64,000 bases of DNA, taken from assembly GCA_014218235.1 (NCBI GenBank), contig CM024757.1:149681371-149745370 (forward strand), read 5' to 3'. The stretch's first letter is position 1; every line of letters begins with the position of its first letter. A program made the translations under genes and the position numbers. Source of the DNA: Colocasia esculenta. Lineage: Eukaryota > Streptophyta > Magnoliopsida > Alismatales > Araceae. A model generated the notes under the pieces. The model searched no databases and had not been told where the DNA came from. It was given only the letters and a program-made list of their open reading frames with translations. This document shows positions 20,575 through 32,737 of this stretch, in pieces.

Positions 20575-22440
20575 GTGCCTGGTAGCGCGTCGGCCTTGGC
20601 TGAAGTGACTCCCTAAAACACGACTGTGAGGTCGGACGCGATTCTCGCTCTGACCAGTCAACGGCGCATGTGTGACTTCGCGCCGCATGGGAGTCTGTGC
20701 ATGTCTGAACCGCGGCAGAATTCCCTGATGCGATTCAGGGGGTTTTCCAGCTCATTACCTTATTAAATGAATACATTTCTTCCCGGTTTGCCTGTTTACA
20801 TGTACACCGTGTTTTGAAAAGCGTCTATTGTGTAGGACACGATTCATAGACCGACCCGAGGCTGTACTTTTTAGCCAATCAGTTAGCATGTTAGTTTTCT
20901 TGGTTTATAAACATGTTACATACTATTACATAGCATGCGTTGGCCTAAAAGGAACCAACCAACTTGCAAACGGTAATGGCATGAACATGATTCTAATGTA
21001 TGATATGTGATTAATCTTATGTTCATTGACTATTATCTTGTGATCTAGCTTGTTATGAAATTGAAATGATAAGAATATGTTATGAATGTGTGGATGAATA
21101 CATGTTAGCATGGACTTGTTGGTTAAGTTGTATCATGATTTGCATGTGAGTTTCTTAGTTATATATGCTTTCTGATGTCTCAATTAATTGTTCATCAATG
21201 GCATACATATTTAGGAAAGATCCGTGATACGTCACTTACACATTTTCACGACTAGGCACACCCTTCTTGTGGAATTGGGAGCTCTCTGCCGGTCATTCCG
21301 TATTGGTAGACTAGCGATCTTTTCCTTAAGACCTCCATAAGTCTTTGTACTCTATGGATTCCCTCATAGAGACCGAGCTGGTTGTACTATGAAGTACCCT
21401 GAAGATAGAAAGCACTTGTTCCATGTACTATCTGTGATTAGTCATCCTCATGTCAAGACATTAATGAATTATGAAACTTAAGATACATTGTTATGCTGCC
21501 CAATTGATCTCTTGAGCTTTTGTCATACCTTGACTCTGTGAATGATCATGTTCTTATTACATTGTGCTTGTTTTTGAAATTCCGTGGCCATAATATGTAT
21601 ATGTTTGTTCGGCACAACTTAGGACTTCGGTCCATTTGACTAATGCCTGTGCAATAGGGGCCCAGTCTGGTCCTAGGGAGGAGCGCCCCAACGTACTTAT
21701 TAACCACGGGAGTATGGACTTGTGGTGCTTGTCATGGCACAAACTTATATGCAAGATTTGCAGGAATGTGCCTTTGTTTGATATGATATGATAAGTTTGA
21801 TATGATATGTATGATCACGTGAATATGTGATATCTGTGTGAATATGGCCAATTCCTTTTGATACGATTCTATTCTTGAAATACCTGTCCATTGTGTATGC
21901 CATTCAATATTTGATCTGATATGATATTTGTCCTATTCAGCAACTTGACTTGTTAGAAATGCATGCATTGTCATCATGTCCATGTGCATATCTACCTATT
22001 TAAAATGTTAATCATGTATGTTAGTGCCTGCACATTGAGATGTAAATCCTACTGAGCTAGTTCGCTCACCCCTATCATCCTGTCCTTTTCAGGTAGTGAT
22101 GAGGAACTAGAGGAGTCTGATGGGGCAGGGAAAGAGTGATGAGCACCCGCCATATGAGGAGTTGATAGTTTAGGAATAGATATTTTAGTAGTCTACGTAA
22201 TAGTGAAACATTTTCATGGAGCTTTATTTGAATAATGGGCCCTATGTTTAGCTCGGATGATGTAAGGTTTTTAATTAGTTGATTGGAAATGAAATAAAGA
22301 GTATTTTAGTCGTCAATACTATTGTCTCAAGTATGTGGTTATAATTAGTTGTTGCTCTGAGTTACTCGACTGTGATACTTATATTCGTATCGTTCGCGCA
22401 TCCCGATATTTATTCCGCTGCTAAATTTCAGGGCATGACA

Positions 22441-22667
22441 GTACAGGTACAACAGGTGGTACCTCAACTACTGGTGGTGGTGGGGGTGGTGCCACTGGTA
22501 CTGCCTGCTCCACTGTCGGCAGTGCCGCTGCTGCTGGATGTACTGGTGTCTGATGATCCAATCTAGTACGGATCTCTGTAAGACTTTCCCATATCCTTTT
22601 GATCATCTGATGCGTGGTCTCCTCAGGTTCATCTCCACCTCCTCCCCAATCTCTCCTGTCTGCCATT
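22441..22667 (-). pseudogene. gag: GypB gag N-terminal fragment
   Basis: ATG at 22665-22667 on the minus strand opens MADRRDWGGGGDEPEE, matching the gag starts of GypA and GypM. It runs through the Pro/Val-rich tract to the LtrG insertion and continues across 18877-18845 (PGVPAQIVS), where GypA cuts it. No in-frame stop is visible in this short piece. The rest of gag and all of pol are absent from the window. Confidence 0.88.
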
Positions 22668-22806
22668 TCTAATCCTGCACAAATATCATTCCATCCCCAA
22701 AACAAACAAGAAATCAATACAAAAACCAGGGTCAACTACCAGCAGTGGGCTAAAGTAGAGGAAAGGCTATGCAAATTTCTGATTCCTTTATATTCACACA
22801 GACCTT

Positions 22807-22818
22807 GCTCTGATACCA
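22807..22818 (-). promoter_or_regulatory. GypB primer binding site (initiator tRNA-Met)
   Basis: On the minus strand this reads TGGTATCAGAGC, an exact tRNA-Met primer site, two bases from the LTR end at 22821. Confidence 0.92.
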
Positions 22819-25139
22819 ACTGTAGCGGTCCTCGTCGTTCAAACCCGTTAACCTAATAACGAGCTTGACCCGACTCCGCCTCCCGCGAATGAGCCGAAGC
22901 CTCGCAAGGGATACCATTCACAAGTCCATAGAAATATAAAAGAAACTGCTCAAATATATATATAAGATTGCCATCTCACAAATATTTAAATGAAATATAC
23001 ATAGCCATTTTTCAATAGTAACTAGACATAACTACAACAACGACCTAGGGCATATCCCAAGGTGTACAAAGAAAGGAAATTACACTGCTGGTGGTGCAGA
23101 CCCAATTCCACTACAACGCGGCTCTGAACTAGATGAAGGGCGAGAAGCCTCCTGCTCTCCCTCACCTGAAAGGATTAGGGATGAGCCTCACAAGTCACTG
23201 GCTCATTAGGGAAACTCCCCCAGAAATCAAGCAAGTCAAACTCACAAGTAACAAAGCAGGAAGCTACGATAGCAATTTATAGAACTAACTAAACATGATA
23301 TTAAAGTTGTAAATGCCACTTACCACATGTTATTAATTGAATCAACTTTAATAAATAAATGGCAAACCACAACCAGGTGTACGTCCTAAAGAAGGAAAAC
23401 GCCACACTCAGGCCACGAAGACTGGTTTACGACACCAGCTACCGACCCGGACAAACTACACAGGACTACCTCTTAGTCTCGCAGCCACGGAATAAAGGTC
23501 CAGCTGCTGCTCCACTAAAGCAAGCCAAGAAACTGTGGAGACCAACCAACACCACTCCTGCGGACCACACTGCCACAGGCCCATGCCTGGCACCTTTAGG
23601 GACTCCAGCCCGAGCTCCCTAAAGTGAGGCACTAGAAAACAGGACTAGCTAGGGCCCAGTACGTCTACTATTGTCTGTAACCCCCAACCACAAGCGTGCT
23701 ACAAGCGAAAAACACAAACTCTCACAAGTCATTGTCCCACTGCCATCTTTCCCTCAGCCAGACGTACAACTCTATACAAGAGTGAAGGTGTCTAGGAAGA
23801 CGACACAGACCTCGACGATGCACAAGTACCGGGACAAGTCCCGAGCACTCAAGTGCTTGGCTCACACAAAACCTGGGGCTCCCAACTGAAGAAGTAACCA
23901 CGGTAGGTGTCGTACTACTCGCCACGCACACATAAACCATGTGCACACCGCTCAAACCATGTGAACACCATGTCAACCGCGTGAACAACACGCACCTCAA
24001 GCTCTACAGGTGTCGATGCACTGCTTACCATTGCCATACAGAACACATAACAATAATCTGATAACAACATAACCATGCACAAGCATACAGCCCTCGGGAC
24101 CATTAACGCAACAGGGTCCTCTGTCACCTTCTGAACGAGCCACCATGATAGGTCGTGTTCAGAAGAAGAACGCGACGGGTCTGGCTGTCGCTGTAAGACC
24201 CCGGATTTTTTTATTCTCCTTATAAATATACGTATGTATATGAATGGTGTGTTGAGTATCCGCTTATTGTGTGCTTAGTGTGAGTAGTTCATTGTGCCTA
24301 CTATAAATTTTGTTCTTCTCTTGAACATGAGCATGTGCGTATATCTGTATTTATATGTATATGTATAGATACGAGTATATGATAATTAATGTGGAAGTGA
24401 ACAACTAGACAACTAGAGGTGTATTGTGAATACCAAGAGTCTTTGACTTAGGATACGTGAGTAACACTATGCATGTGATATCTAAATAATGAGGAATATC
24501 CTATACTACCTGTTTTGTGGAACCTTGTATGGAAGTGTATGGAGTACATATGTATATTTGGTTGTAAACGTTGTTATTGCATGGTTTAGTTAATGTGTAC
24601 ATTGTACTTCGTGCATTTCATGTACGTAAAGAGTTCAAGCATAGTAGGTGTAATTAGTGGTCATATTGGGATTCTATACTCCTCATGAATAACATGCATA
24701 TATCTTCATGATGATTAGGTGAGAATAGTCAATTGGATGAATTATGCATATAGTATATATATTAAGAAATCCATACATGTAATGCTTAAGCAATGTTAGG
24801 TAAAGTTGTGTAAGTTAACCAAATTACCGGTGCGCATGTTGTATCCATCTATTCCAAGCATAATGTACATAAGTATGCTACACCCGTGTGTGTATACTAT
24901 ATATATGTCAAATCAAGTGTGTGTGTGTGCAAGGATTATTTTATCGAATAGATTATTTCTAGCTAACATAATTCATATCACCTCCTAATGATTTGCGAAG
25001 CCCTCATAATTCTTGTCATTCATCTCGCCGTGTGTTGAGTCGCACTTATGTAAAACGTCGTGTACGCATAGGTAGATATCTACGTACATCTATCTTAGTG
25101 TATTTATGTATGCTTGTGTATGCCTAGGTATGAATGATA

Positions 25140-25400
25140 TTGATTGCCTGGTATGGTAATATACATGTTACACCTTATACATTGTATGTATATATGTATA
25201 TAGTAAGCATAGTTTCTGCATGTTTTGAGTTCTAGCCGAAGGGCCAATTAGCGTTAATATGTTTATATTAAATATAAATAAGGTATGTATTGCATGGTGA
25301 TGGTATAGATATAATACCGTATACATGATGCATGTATATAAGCTTGGTATGCGTGGTTTTCCGCATAATTTAGGGTTCTGGCCGAAGGCACCTTGGCGTC
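25140..25400 (+). repeat. Diverged partial duplication near the 5' end of LtrL
   Basis: The run AGCATAGTTTCTGCATG to CTAGCCGAAGG (about 25206-25240) parallels TGGTTTTCCGCATAATT to CTGGCCGAAGG (about 25350-25388). Each is preceded by a TATACATG-like tract and followed by a GCGTYAA-like word. LtrK has only the second form, about 115 bp from its start, whereas in LtrL it is over 1 kb in. Confidence 0.6.
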
Positions 25401-26344
25401 AAGCCCAGGCCGTTGATCCAGTGTTAGCGTCCAGACATGGACGCCAACACTAAATCCGGCGTCCAGCGATATGGACGCCAATTTCTCTGACCTGCATGCG
25501 TTGCAGAGCCAGAAAATCCGGGAGCAAGGCATGGCCACCATTGGGGGATGTCCCCAACGGCTCTCAGCCTGTCAAATCGGTATGGTGAGTGGGTGAGGGG
25601 CTCTTCTAAGTCCTGAACCCGAATGGGACTCTCCCATTCCTTCCCTTCACCCTTGCAAGGAGGAGAGAAGAAGAGAGAAAAACCCTAGGTGAGCTGTGAG
25701 AAAAACCCCATTTTAGAACCCCCAAATCCGACCCCTTGGAGCTGGATCTGGAGATCTTATGCAACAAGGAGGAAGCTGAAGCGAAGGGGAAGGCTTCCCC
25801 ATCATCCCCTCGGCGTGGAGATCACCCAGGAGCCCGGAGGAAGGCGATCTAGGGGAGGTTCTGCAACTTCTTGGGACTGCCCAAGGAGGTCTTCACCAAG
25901 CCTTTAAATCCCTTAGAAGAAATTTTGAAAGGCAAGTGACCTATCTATGGTGTCCCCGTATGAGTCTAGGATGTTTCTATCATTTTTATGGAATTTATTT
26001 CGAGTCCTAGACCCTCCATTTCACCCGAATTTCAGAGCTCGGGTCTGTGTTTCTGCACAGACCGGAGTAAACGGCAAGGTCCCTGGACGCCTGTGATGAG
26101 CTCGGCGTCCATCGACCATGCCGCTGACCCTGAGTCAGCGGCCAGAGACCGCCGTTTAGTTCTTCTGGACAGAACAGTGAGCTGTTCTGTCCCACTTATA
26201 CATTTAATTTCGATATGTTTGTGCGATGAGGATATATGGTAATTCTATAAGCTATGTACATTATGCATTGTGGTTGTGGATGTGTGTGAGTTGTGTGATG
26301 AATGTGGTTAATGATGTCTTGTAAGCATGTGAGCATGACTTGTA

Positions 26345-27020
26345 GACCATTTTGCAAAGTCCATGATTCATGATTTAGATTAATGTGAATGCCTTGATTT
26401 CGGTCTAATCATGAAGAGTTGTGGGTCATGTGTGTATGTTCTGAAATTTAGGTAATCCATGCATGCTTGTGGAATTGTTAATAAGTGTGGTTCGGTAAAA
26501 TGAAACCATGTAAAAATAGTTGTGGCAAATGATTTATAGATGTATGAATTAGGATGATGTTGCAATCTAAAATCATGCATATAGTAGTAGTTTATGTGCA
26601 AAACAGTAAGTGGATAAATTGCCAATTTATGTTAGACCCATGTCAGTTAAGTTGTGAATAATATGCTAAACAGGTGTTTGATTTTCTGTAAATCCTTGTT
26701 CATGATTTGAATTAATGTGGACGATTTGGTTTGAGTCTAATCATGAAGGTCAGTGGGTCAGCATATGGGATTGCAAATTTTAGAAAGTTATCCATGCTTG
26801 TGTAATTTATAAATAAGCTCGGTTCGGTAATAATGAAGGCATGTAAGCATGGTCGTGGTAATTGATCCTTAGATGTATAAATTAGGGTAAATTTTGTATC
26901 CTAAATTCCTACATATTGTTAGCAGTGTGTATTTAAACAGCAAGTGGTTAAATTACAAGATGTGTTAACCCCATGTTAACTTAAGTTGTAATAGCATGCT
27001 AATTAGACGTTTTATTTTCT
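26345..27020 (+). repeat. 332-bp tandem duplication in LtrL
   Basis: TTCATGATTTAGATTAATGTG at about 26367 recurs as TTCATGATTTGAATTAATGTG at 26699. The copies stay alignable through CTAATCATGAAG, a CCATGCTTGTG-like stretch, GTTCGGTAA and TTCTGTAAAT. They differ at many positions, so the duplication is old. LtrK carries a single equivalent. Confidence 0.8.
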
Positions 27021-29292
27021 GTAAATTCTACATGGCTCAGAAAAATCTGAAAAACTGAGGGTATCATCATGAACCCGAAACCAGCATGTGGTTAAAATTT
27101 CAGGTCACTTGGATCAGTAAATAAGAAGTTATATATTTTCATGTGAAATGTGATAATTCGTACATATGATCGTAATGTGATTGTTATGGTCTAAAACCAA
27201 CATGATTAGTCTGTTTACTATGTGTTAAATTCTTGAAATTCTGTAGTACCATGTTAGGAAAAACAGGAGTGTTTATGCGAGTGAGAAAGTGAATGAAATG
27301 GGAAGAGTTATGTATAAAACCAGGAGTAAAACGGTAATGTGTAAAAGTGTAAAAGTTGTGCCTATGTGACACTGCTACCCTAGAGGCATCGGGAGCCGTA
27401 TATAGAAAAGTCCCTATAGAAGGCTCCATGTGATATAAGTTTGTCCCAAAGGCATTGGGAAAATCCTGGAGGTGGACAAGTACCACTGGATAGGGTGGAG
27501 AGGGCTTCTCCCGGTCTGCGCAGTTACCAAGATTCACCGCTATATTGCCTAGGTGGTGAGTATGTGTATGAGTCGTGTAAGTGTTGTGTTATGAGTTGTG
27601 TTGAGAGCCGTGCTAAGTGATGAGCACGAGCTATGAGATATTGTTAGTGTCCTCTACTGGTGGTTAGGACTATGTGTCATGGCAAATTGTTTAAGTAATG
27701 AAAAATGAGTAAAATGTGAAATATGTGAATATGGCGCGTGGTAAGTGCCCAAGATGCACGTGGTAAGTGCAATCGATGTGTTATGTGTTAAGTGAAAGTG
27801 TAAGAGAAAATGATGTGAAAATGAGTCAATTTTGTAAGTGTGAATATGTGTACGTGTCAAATGTGTAAAAGGGAACAATGTGAATGAGTAAGTATGAAAT
27901 CATGTGAAACCGAAAATGTGAGAATGGGTTATTGGAAACCATGTGAAATCAGTAAACTCTTGTTGTCATTATCATGCTTATGTGTGCATAAATACCTAGA
28001 ATCCATGTTAGGAACAACTAATGAATGTGTGTGCAAAATGGCATGAGGGACTGTTCATATTTTATGTTTTAAGCAACGTTTTAGCTCTCATGTATAGATT
28101 TATAGCCATTGAATCATATGAAATCAGCAATCTAAGGCATGTGAAAAGGTTCGTGTATGTGTTTAAAACTACGTGAAATCCATGCTAGTTGTATTTCCCC
28201 TTCACGTATGTAAATTGTTCATGTTGATAGCATTCATGTTTTAGCTCTTTGAAAGATTAAAGTTCCTGAGTAAATTGAATAGAGACCATGTGATAGGTGA
28301 ATTTTATTTTAGAAATCTGAAAGCACGAGTTATGTATAAAATTGTAGAACAATCATGATATGTTGACAACTTGAATTGACTAGCATGCTATGTGTTGTTA
28401 ATTGTAAAAGTGCATGTAGAAACTACTAAGACTTGTATGTGTATATCATGAGTAGTGTCGCTTGCTGAGTCTTTGGACTCACTCTTGCTTCGGCGTACAG
28501 GTTGACAGGTATCGTGCACTAGAAGGTAGCGTGGCGAGGATCATCACTAGAAGACTATTTTGTGGAGCTGTTATCAGTTGTACTTTTCTTTTGCACAAAA
28601 GGATTAATGTAAGGACTATATTTGGACATTGTAACTCTCTTTATTTTGTATTAATGCGGACATTGTCCTTCTATCTCGCTATTTAGATTATGGAATGTGT
28701 GTTGGTGACGGATCATGAATTGAGTTGTTTACTTTATTCCGCTGAACTCTATTGCTATCCAGGTACATATCAACCTATTGACCAGTGTTGGGTAAATGTC
28801 CCACTGTGACGACGCCCTTTATACCGATGGGGATTGGTATAATCGTACCGGTATGAAGAGGGTCGTTACAGTCGCATTTTGAACGCGACACCCTGGTCCA
28901 TCGCCTTCACAGGAGAAACCCTAATCCGGGAACCCATCCACGGATTTCCCACACAAACCTTATAAAACGATGTAAAACTCCATTATTCCTGCTCTACTCA
29001 TTGTCCTATCATGGTATCTACTGTTTATGAAGCAATTAACAATCTAAACATGCATCACATGCACTCCGCAGCGTAAAATGGGGCAGACTCTCCCTACCTT
29101 CGTGAAGAATGCGAAGAACGACAACCACCTGGCGTTTCCCCCGTTCCATGCGACGTCCTCGCGGCGAGACTATGCCGAAAATGACCCCAAAACATCGAAT
29201 CACCCCAAACTCCACCGAAAACCTCCTCCCTGGCCGAGCAGAGCTTGCTGGAGCACTGTTTGGCTGACCTCAACTAAAAATGCCTCACAGTT

Positions 29293-30862
29293 CTGAATGC
29301 GACGGCCCTGGGTGTCGCATTCTGGGTACCACCGTTTGAGGTCTTCGTCTGCATGTCCGCCGCGTGTCGCACACCAGGCGGGCTTGCTGACATCGGCAGT
29401 AGGAAGGCGATAGCCTCCTACGTCACGTTCTTTTCGCGACAGTAGGGTGCGTCGCATTCCCAACTGTGAGGCATTTTTAGTTGAGGTCGGCCAAACAGAG
29501 CTCTAGCAAGCTCTACTCGGCCAAGGAGGAGGTTTTGCGGTGGAGTTTGGGGTAATTTGACGTTTTGGGGTCATTTTCGGTGTAGTCTCACCGCGAGGAC
29601 GTCGCACGGAGCTGGGGAAACGTCGGGTGGTTGTCGTTCTTCGCAAAGGTAGGGAGATTCTGCCCCATTTTATGCTATGGAGTGCATGTAATGCATGTTT
29701 AGATTGTTAATTGCTTCATAAACAGTAGATACCATGATAGGACAATGAGTAGAGCGGGAATAATGGGTTTTTACATCATTGTATAAGGTTTGTGTGGGAA
29801 ATCCAGAGATGGGTTCCCGGATTAGGGTTTCACATGTGAAGGCTCAGAATGCGACAGCTCGACCCATCGTGTTCTTCTTCTGAACATGACCTATCGTAGT
29901 GTCGCGTTCAGAAGGCGATAGAGGACCCTGTCGCATTAAGGGTCCCGAGGGCTGTATGCTTGTGCATGGTTATGTCATTATCGGATTATTGTTATGTGTT
30001 TTGTTTGGCAATGGTAAGCGGTGCATTGGCACCTGTAGAGCTCGAGGTGCATGTTGTTCACGTGGTTGACGTGGTGTTCACGTGGTTTGAGCGGTGTGCA
30101 TGTGGTTTGTGTGTGCATGGCGAGTAGTACGACGCCTACCATGGTTACCTCTTCAGTTGGGAGCCCCGGGTTTTGTGTGAGCCAACCACGTGAGTGCTCG
30201 GGGCTTGTCCCGGTACTTGTGTACCGTCGAGGTCTGTGTCGTCTTCCTGGACACCGTCACTCTTGTATAGAGTTGTATGTCCAGCTAAGGGAAAGACGTC
30301 AGTGGGATAGCGACTTGTGAGAGTTTGTGTTTGTCGCTTGTAGCGCGCTCGTGTTTGGAGGTTACGGACACCAGTAGACGTATTGGGCCCCAGCTAGTCT
30401 TATTTTCCAGTGCCTCACTTTAGGGAGCTCGGGCCGGAGTCCCTAAAGGTGTCAGGCATGGGCCTGCAGTAGTGTGGTCCGCAAGAGTGGTGTTGGTTGG
30501 TCTCCACAGTTTGTTGGCTTGTTCTAGTGGAGTGGAAGCTGGACCTTTAGTCCATGGCTGCGAGACTGAGAGGTAGTCTTGTGTGGTTTGTCCAGGTCAG
30601 TAGCTGGTGTCGTAAACCAGTCTTCGTGGCCCAAGTGTGGCATTTTCCTACTTTAGCACGTACACCTGGTTGTGGTTTGTCGTTTATTTATTAAAGTTGA
30701 TTCAATTAATAGCATGTGGTAAGTGGTTTTTACATCTTTAATATCATGTTTAGTTAGTTCTATAAATTGCTAGCGTAGCTTCCTGTTTTGTTACTTGTGA
30801 GTTTGGTTTGCTCGATTTCTGGGGGAGTTTCCCTACTGAGCCAGTGACTTGTGAGGCTCACC
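29293..30862 (+). mobile_element. LtrI: plus-strand LTR fragment, palindromic partner of GypB
   Basis: This matches the GypA LTR from GCGACGGCCCTGGGTGTCG (13802) through GTGAGGCTCACC (about 18472 without LtrK) and then stops abruptly at 30862. Both LTR ends are missing. From about 29460 to 30862 it is the inverse of the GypB LTR (29292 down to 28871, then 24191 down to about 23179). It contains a good copy of the LtrK insertion site without the insertion. Confidence 0.88.
29295..29322. repeat. Hairpin at the centre of the LTR palindrome
   Basis: GAATGCGAC at 29295-29303 pairs perfectly with GTCGCATTC at 29314-29322 across a 10-base loop. The first arm is the last sequence shared by both strands of the inverted LTR pair, so the inversion joint lies in or beside it. 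Confidence 0.8.
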
Positions 30863-31226
30863 ATGGATTTTGTCACAAGCTTACCCAGGACTACTAGGAG
30901 TAATGACTCTATCTGGGTTCTTGTGGACAGATTCTCCAAGATCGCTCATTTCTTAGCCATGAAAAAGAAGCAGTCTGTTGAGAGTTTAGCCAAGCTTTAT
31001 GTGGATAGTATTGTCAGGTTTCATGGAGTTGCAAAATCTATCATTTCGGATAGAGATCCAAGGTTTACTTCAAGGCTACAGAAATGTATACAGGATACTC
31101 TTGGCTCGTAATTGAAGCTTAGTTTGGCATTTGACCCTCAGACAAATAGACAATGCGAAAGGACCATCCAGACACTTGAGGACATGTTGAGGGCGTGTGC
31201 CCTGGATTGGAAGGGTGACTATGAGC
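30863..31226 (+). pseudogene. pol: GypJ: gypsy integrase core fragment
   Basis: Integrase inserts element DNA into the genome. The catalytic Asp is at 30866-30868, the second Asp at 31049-31051 and Glu at 31157-31159, spaced 60 and 35 residues apart as in gypsy integrases. The protein reads MDFVTSLPRTTRSNDSIWVL and differs clearly from GypA and GypM, so it is another lineage. One stop (TAA) lies at about 31109. It begins at the LtrI joint and is cut at 31226 by CopD. Confidence 0.88.
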
Positions 31227-32500
31227 TGTTGGATCGAGATGGCACTATAAGTGTCCTAGAGGGGGGTGAATAAGACTTCTTGCGTTTTTAAAAATTATAT
31301 GAAAATAGATAACACTAAATAGAGTTGTTAGTATTTAGTTTGGTGTGTGTGAAACAAGTGAAAGCTTGGCGGAAACAATCACACAAATGCACAAGAGATT
31401 TTATCCTGGTTCAGCCCTTCCCACATGGAAGTCCTACATCCAATCCCCAAGTAACCTCTTGGGATTTCACTAAACTATCAAGAACACTTGGCCTTCTCTC
31501 AAATTGAGAGGTATTACAAACCCACTTACTCCCAAGCAAGTCTTCCCTTTACCAAGGGGTACAATGACTACCTACACCAGTAGGTCTTACCTTCACAAGA
31601 GGGGCACTGCAGAAAACAAACCTCCTACAGGTTATCTAATACAGAAATAAAGAACACTTGTGTGCCTACTCAAAAGAATGAGCAAACACAGTGAATCAGA
31701 AAGAGATACAATAAGAATTCAAGCTCTAACTCTTTCTAAATCTAAGTAGGTAGACTGAGAAAGATCTACAGTTACATAATACCACCCAACATAGAAAGAC
31801 TTCTAAAGAACTAGAGAGCTTGGAAGTTGTGGACTGAAGAAGTAGCTCTCTCTTTTCTTTTACAGTAGAAGGCTTGTGAAGACTCTTGCTTGCAAATTCA
31901 GATTGGAGTTGAGTGTGTTGCTGGTTGGTCGGTGTGTCTTGTTCAAACTCCAACTTCTATATATGAGCTTCAGATATCATCCTGTTTGAAACTAACCGTT
32001 GGAAGCTAGCCATTGAAGAATATCTGTTTGAAAAAAGACTATCAGCTTTCTAGGTTGTCCATCAGATCTTCAGCTCTTCAGAGTCCAACGTCTTCAGGCT
32101 ATGTAGGCAGCTTCATGGCTTGAAAGACAGCTTCATTAATGTTCTGTAAACTCCATGCTCAAGGCCGAAAGCTAAGCATGCTGCATTAATGTTTTGAAAA
32201 CCTGAAAGGACAAGATAAACAAGGATACCCCCATACTTTCAGAGGTAGGTGAGATAGAAAATTGTAAAGCAAGAATGAGATTACACAGACAAAAGTTCAG
32301 AGCATTTAAAGATCAAACAGACAGTTGTATGGAGAATACAAAGTTTTTTCTTGAAAGTCATTGTGTTCTGACAGTGGTAGGTGAGCTCTGATAGATAGCC
32401 CATGCTACTTATACCTACCATTGCATTTACTGCATAGCAACTGTCAAATGGAGAAGAACTGAACTTCTGACAGCAAACAAGAGATCACATTGTATAATTA
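31227..32500 (-). repeat. CopD 3' LTR, inner edge not resolved
   Basis: The outer end is clear (TGTTGG at 31227, inverse of CCAACA). The segment 31380-31640 aligns with CopE 59025-59230 (TTTATCCTGGTTCAG, AGTCCTAC, CCCCAAG, CTTGGGATT, CACTAA, GGCCTTCTCTC). I could not find a clean polypurine tract or LTR start, so the right limit is an estimate. No coding capacity was found. Confidence 0.65.
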
Positions 32501-32737
32501 TTTCAGATCTTAACAAGGATATTTTATATGATCATTTTGAATATAATTTTTTCTGCTTAATCAAAATTTTTAAATGGTGATAGAAAGAAGAACATCATTC
32601 TGTTAAGACATATAAGTGTTATTCATTCTGTAAAGGATCCTATTGGGATAACAAATACTATTGAAATAAACAAGATTAAGATTTCATGGATTCTATGGAA
32701 TGACAAATTTATGCAAAAATTATTTATCAAGTACATT

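Larger units (their letters stand above)
18878..22440 (+). mobile_element. LtrG: solo LTR in the gag of GypB
   Basis: A 3563-bp sequence starts TGTAAGACCTAGG and ends GGGCATGACA, flanked by the exact duplication GTACA (18873-18877 and 22441-22445). Removing it rejoins the GypB gag in frame. It has no coding capacity. The 5' part holds five degenerate tandem subrepeats (18935-19800), a strong hairpin lies at 20541-20574, and ACTATAAGAG at 20035 is a possible TATA box. The 3' part (CCTACTGAGCTAGTTCGCTCACC, CAGGTAGTGATGAGG) has the usual gypsy LTR style. Family related to LtrH. Confidence 0.9.
24192..28870 (+). mobile_element. LtrL: solo LTR in the GypB LTR
   Basis: A 4679-bp sequence starts TGTAAGACCCCGG and ends GAGGGTCGTTACA, flanked by the exact duplication GTCGC (24187-24191 and 28871-28875). 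It is the same family as LtrK, sharing the end, the GGCGTCCA/TGGACGCC hairpins (25427-25444, 25458-25479), the GCTGAGTCTTTGGACTCAC block and the CTTCGGCGTACAGG block. It is about 1.6 kb longer because of extra sequence near its 5' end and a 332-bp tandem duplication. No coding capacity was found. Confidence 0.9.
18845..29303 (-). mobile_element. GypB: remnant of a minus-strand Tekay-like gypsy element
   Basis: What remains is the start of gag (22441-22667 continuing in 18845-18877), primer site (22807-22818) and most of the 5' LTR (22821-24191 and 28871-29303). GypA sits on its gag at 18844/18845, so the rest of the element should lie upstream of the window. LtrG is inserted in the gag and LtrL in the LTR, each with clear target duplications. 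The LTR start is missing because the sequence folds back into LtrI at about 29295-29303. Confidence 0.85.
22821..29303 (-). repeat. GypB 5' LTR, interrupted by LtrL and lacking its start
   Basis: Reading on the minus strand, the LTR end is at 22821 and the homology to GypA and LtrI runs to 24191, resumes at 28871 and stops at about 29295-29303. The first part of U3 is missing. Diagnostic differences from GypA (for example GTAAACCAGTCTTCGTGGCC and TTGATTCAATTAAT in place of GypA's variants) are shared with LtrI, so the two are close relatives. Confidence 0.88.

Noticed and set aside
22821..30862. GypB LTR and LtrI as the two LTRs of one element
   Set aside because: LTRs of one element are direct repeats. 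These are inverted and head to head with no internal region between them, so an inversion or template switch after insertion is needed.
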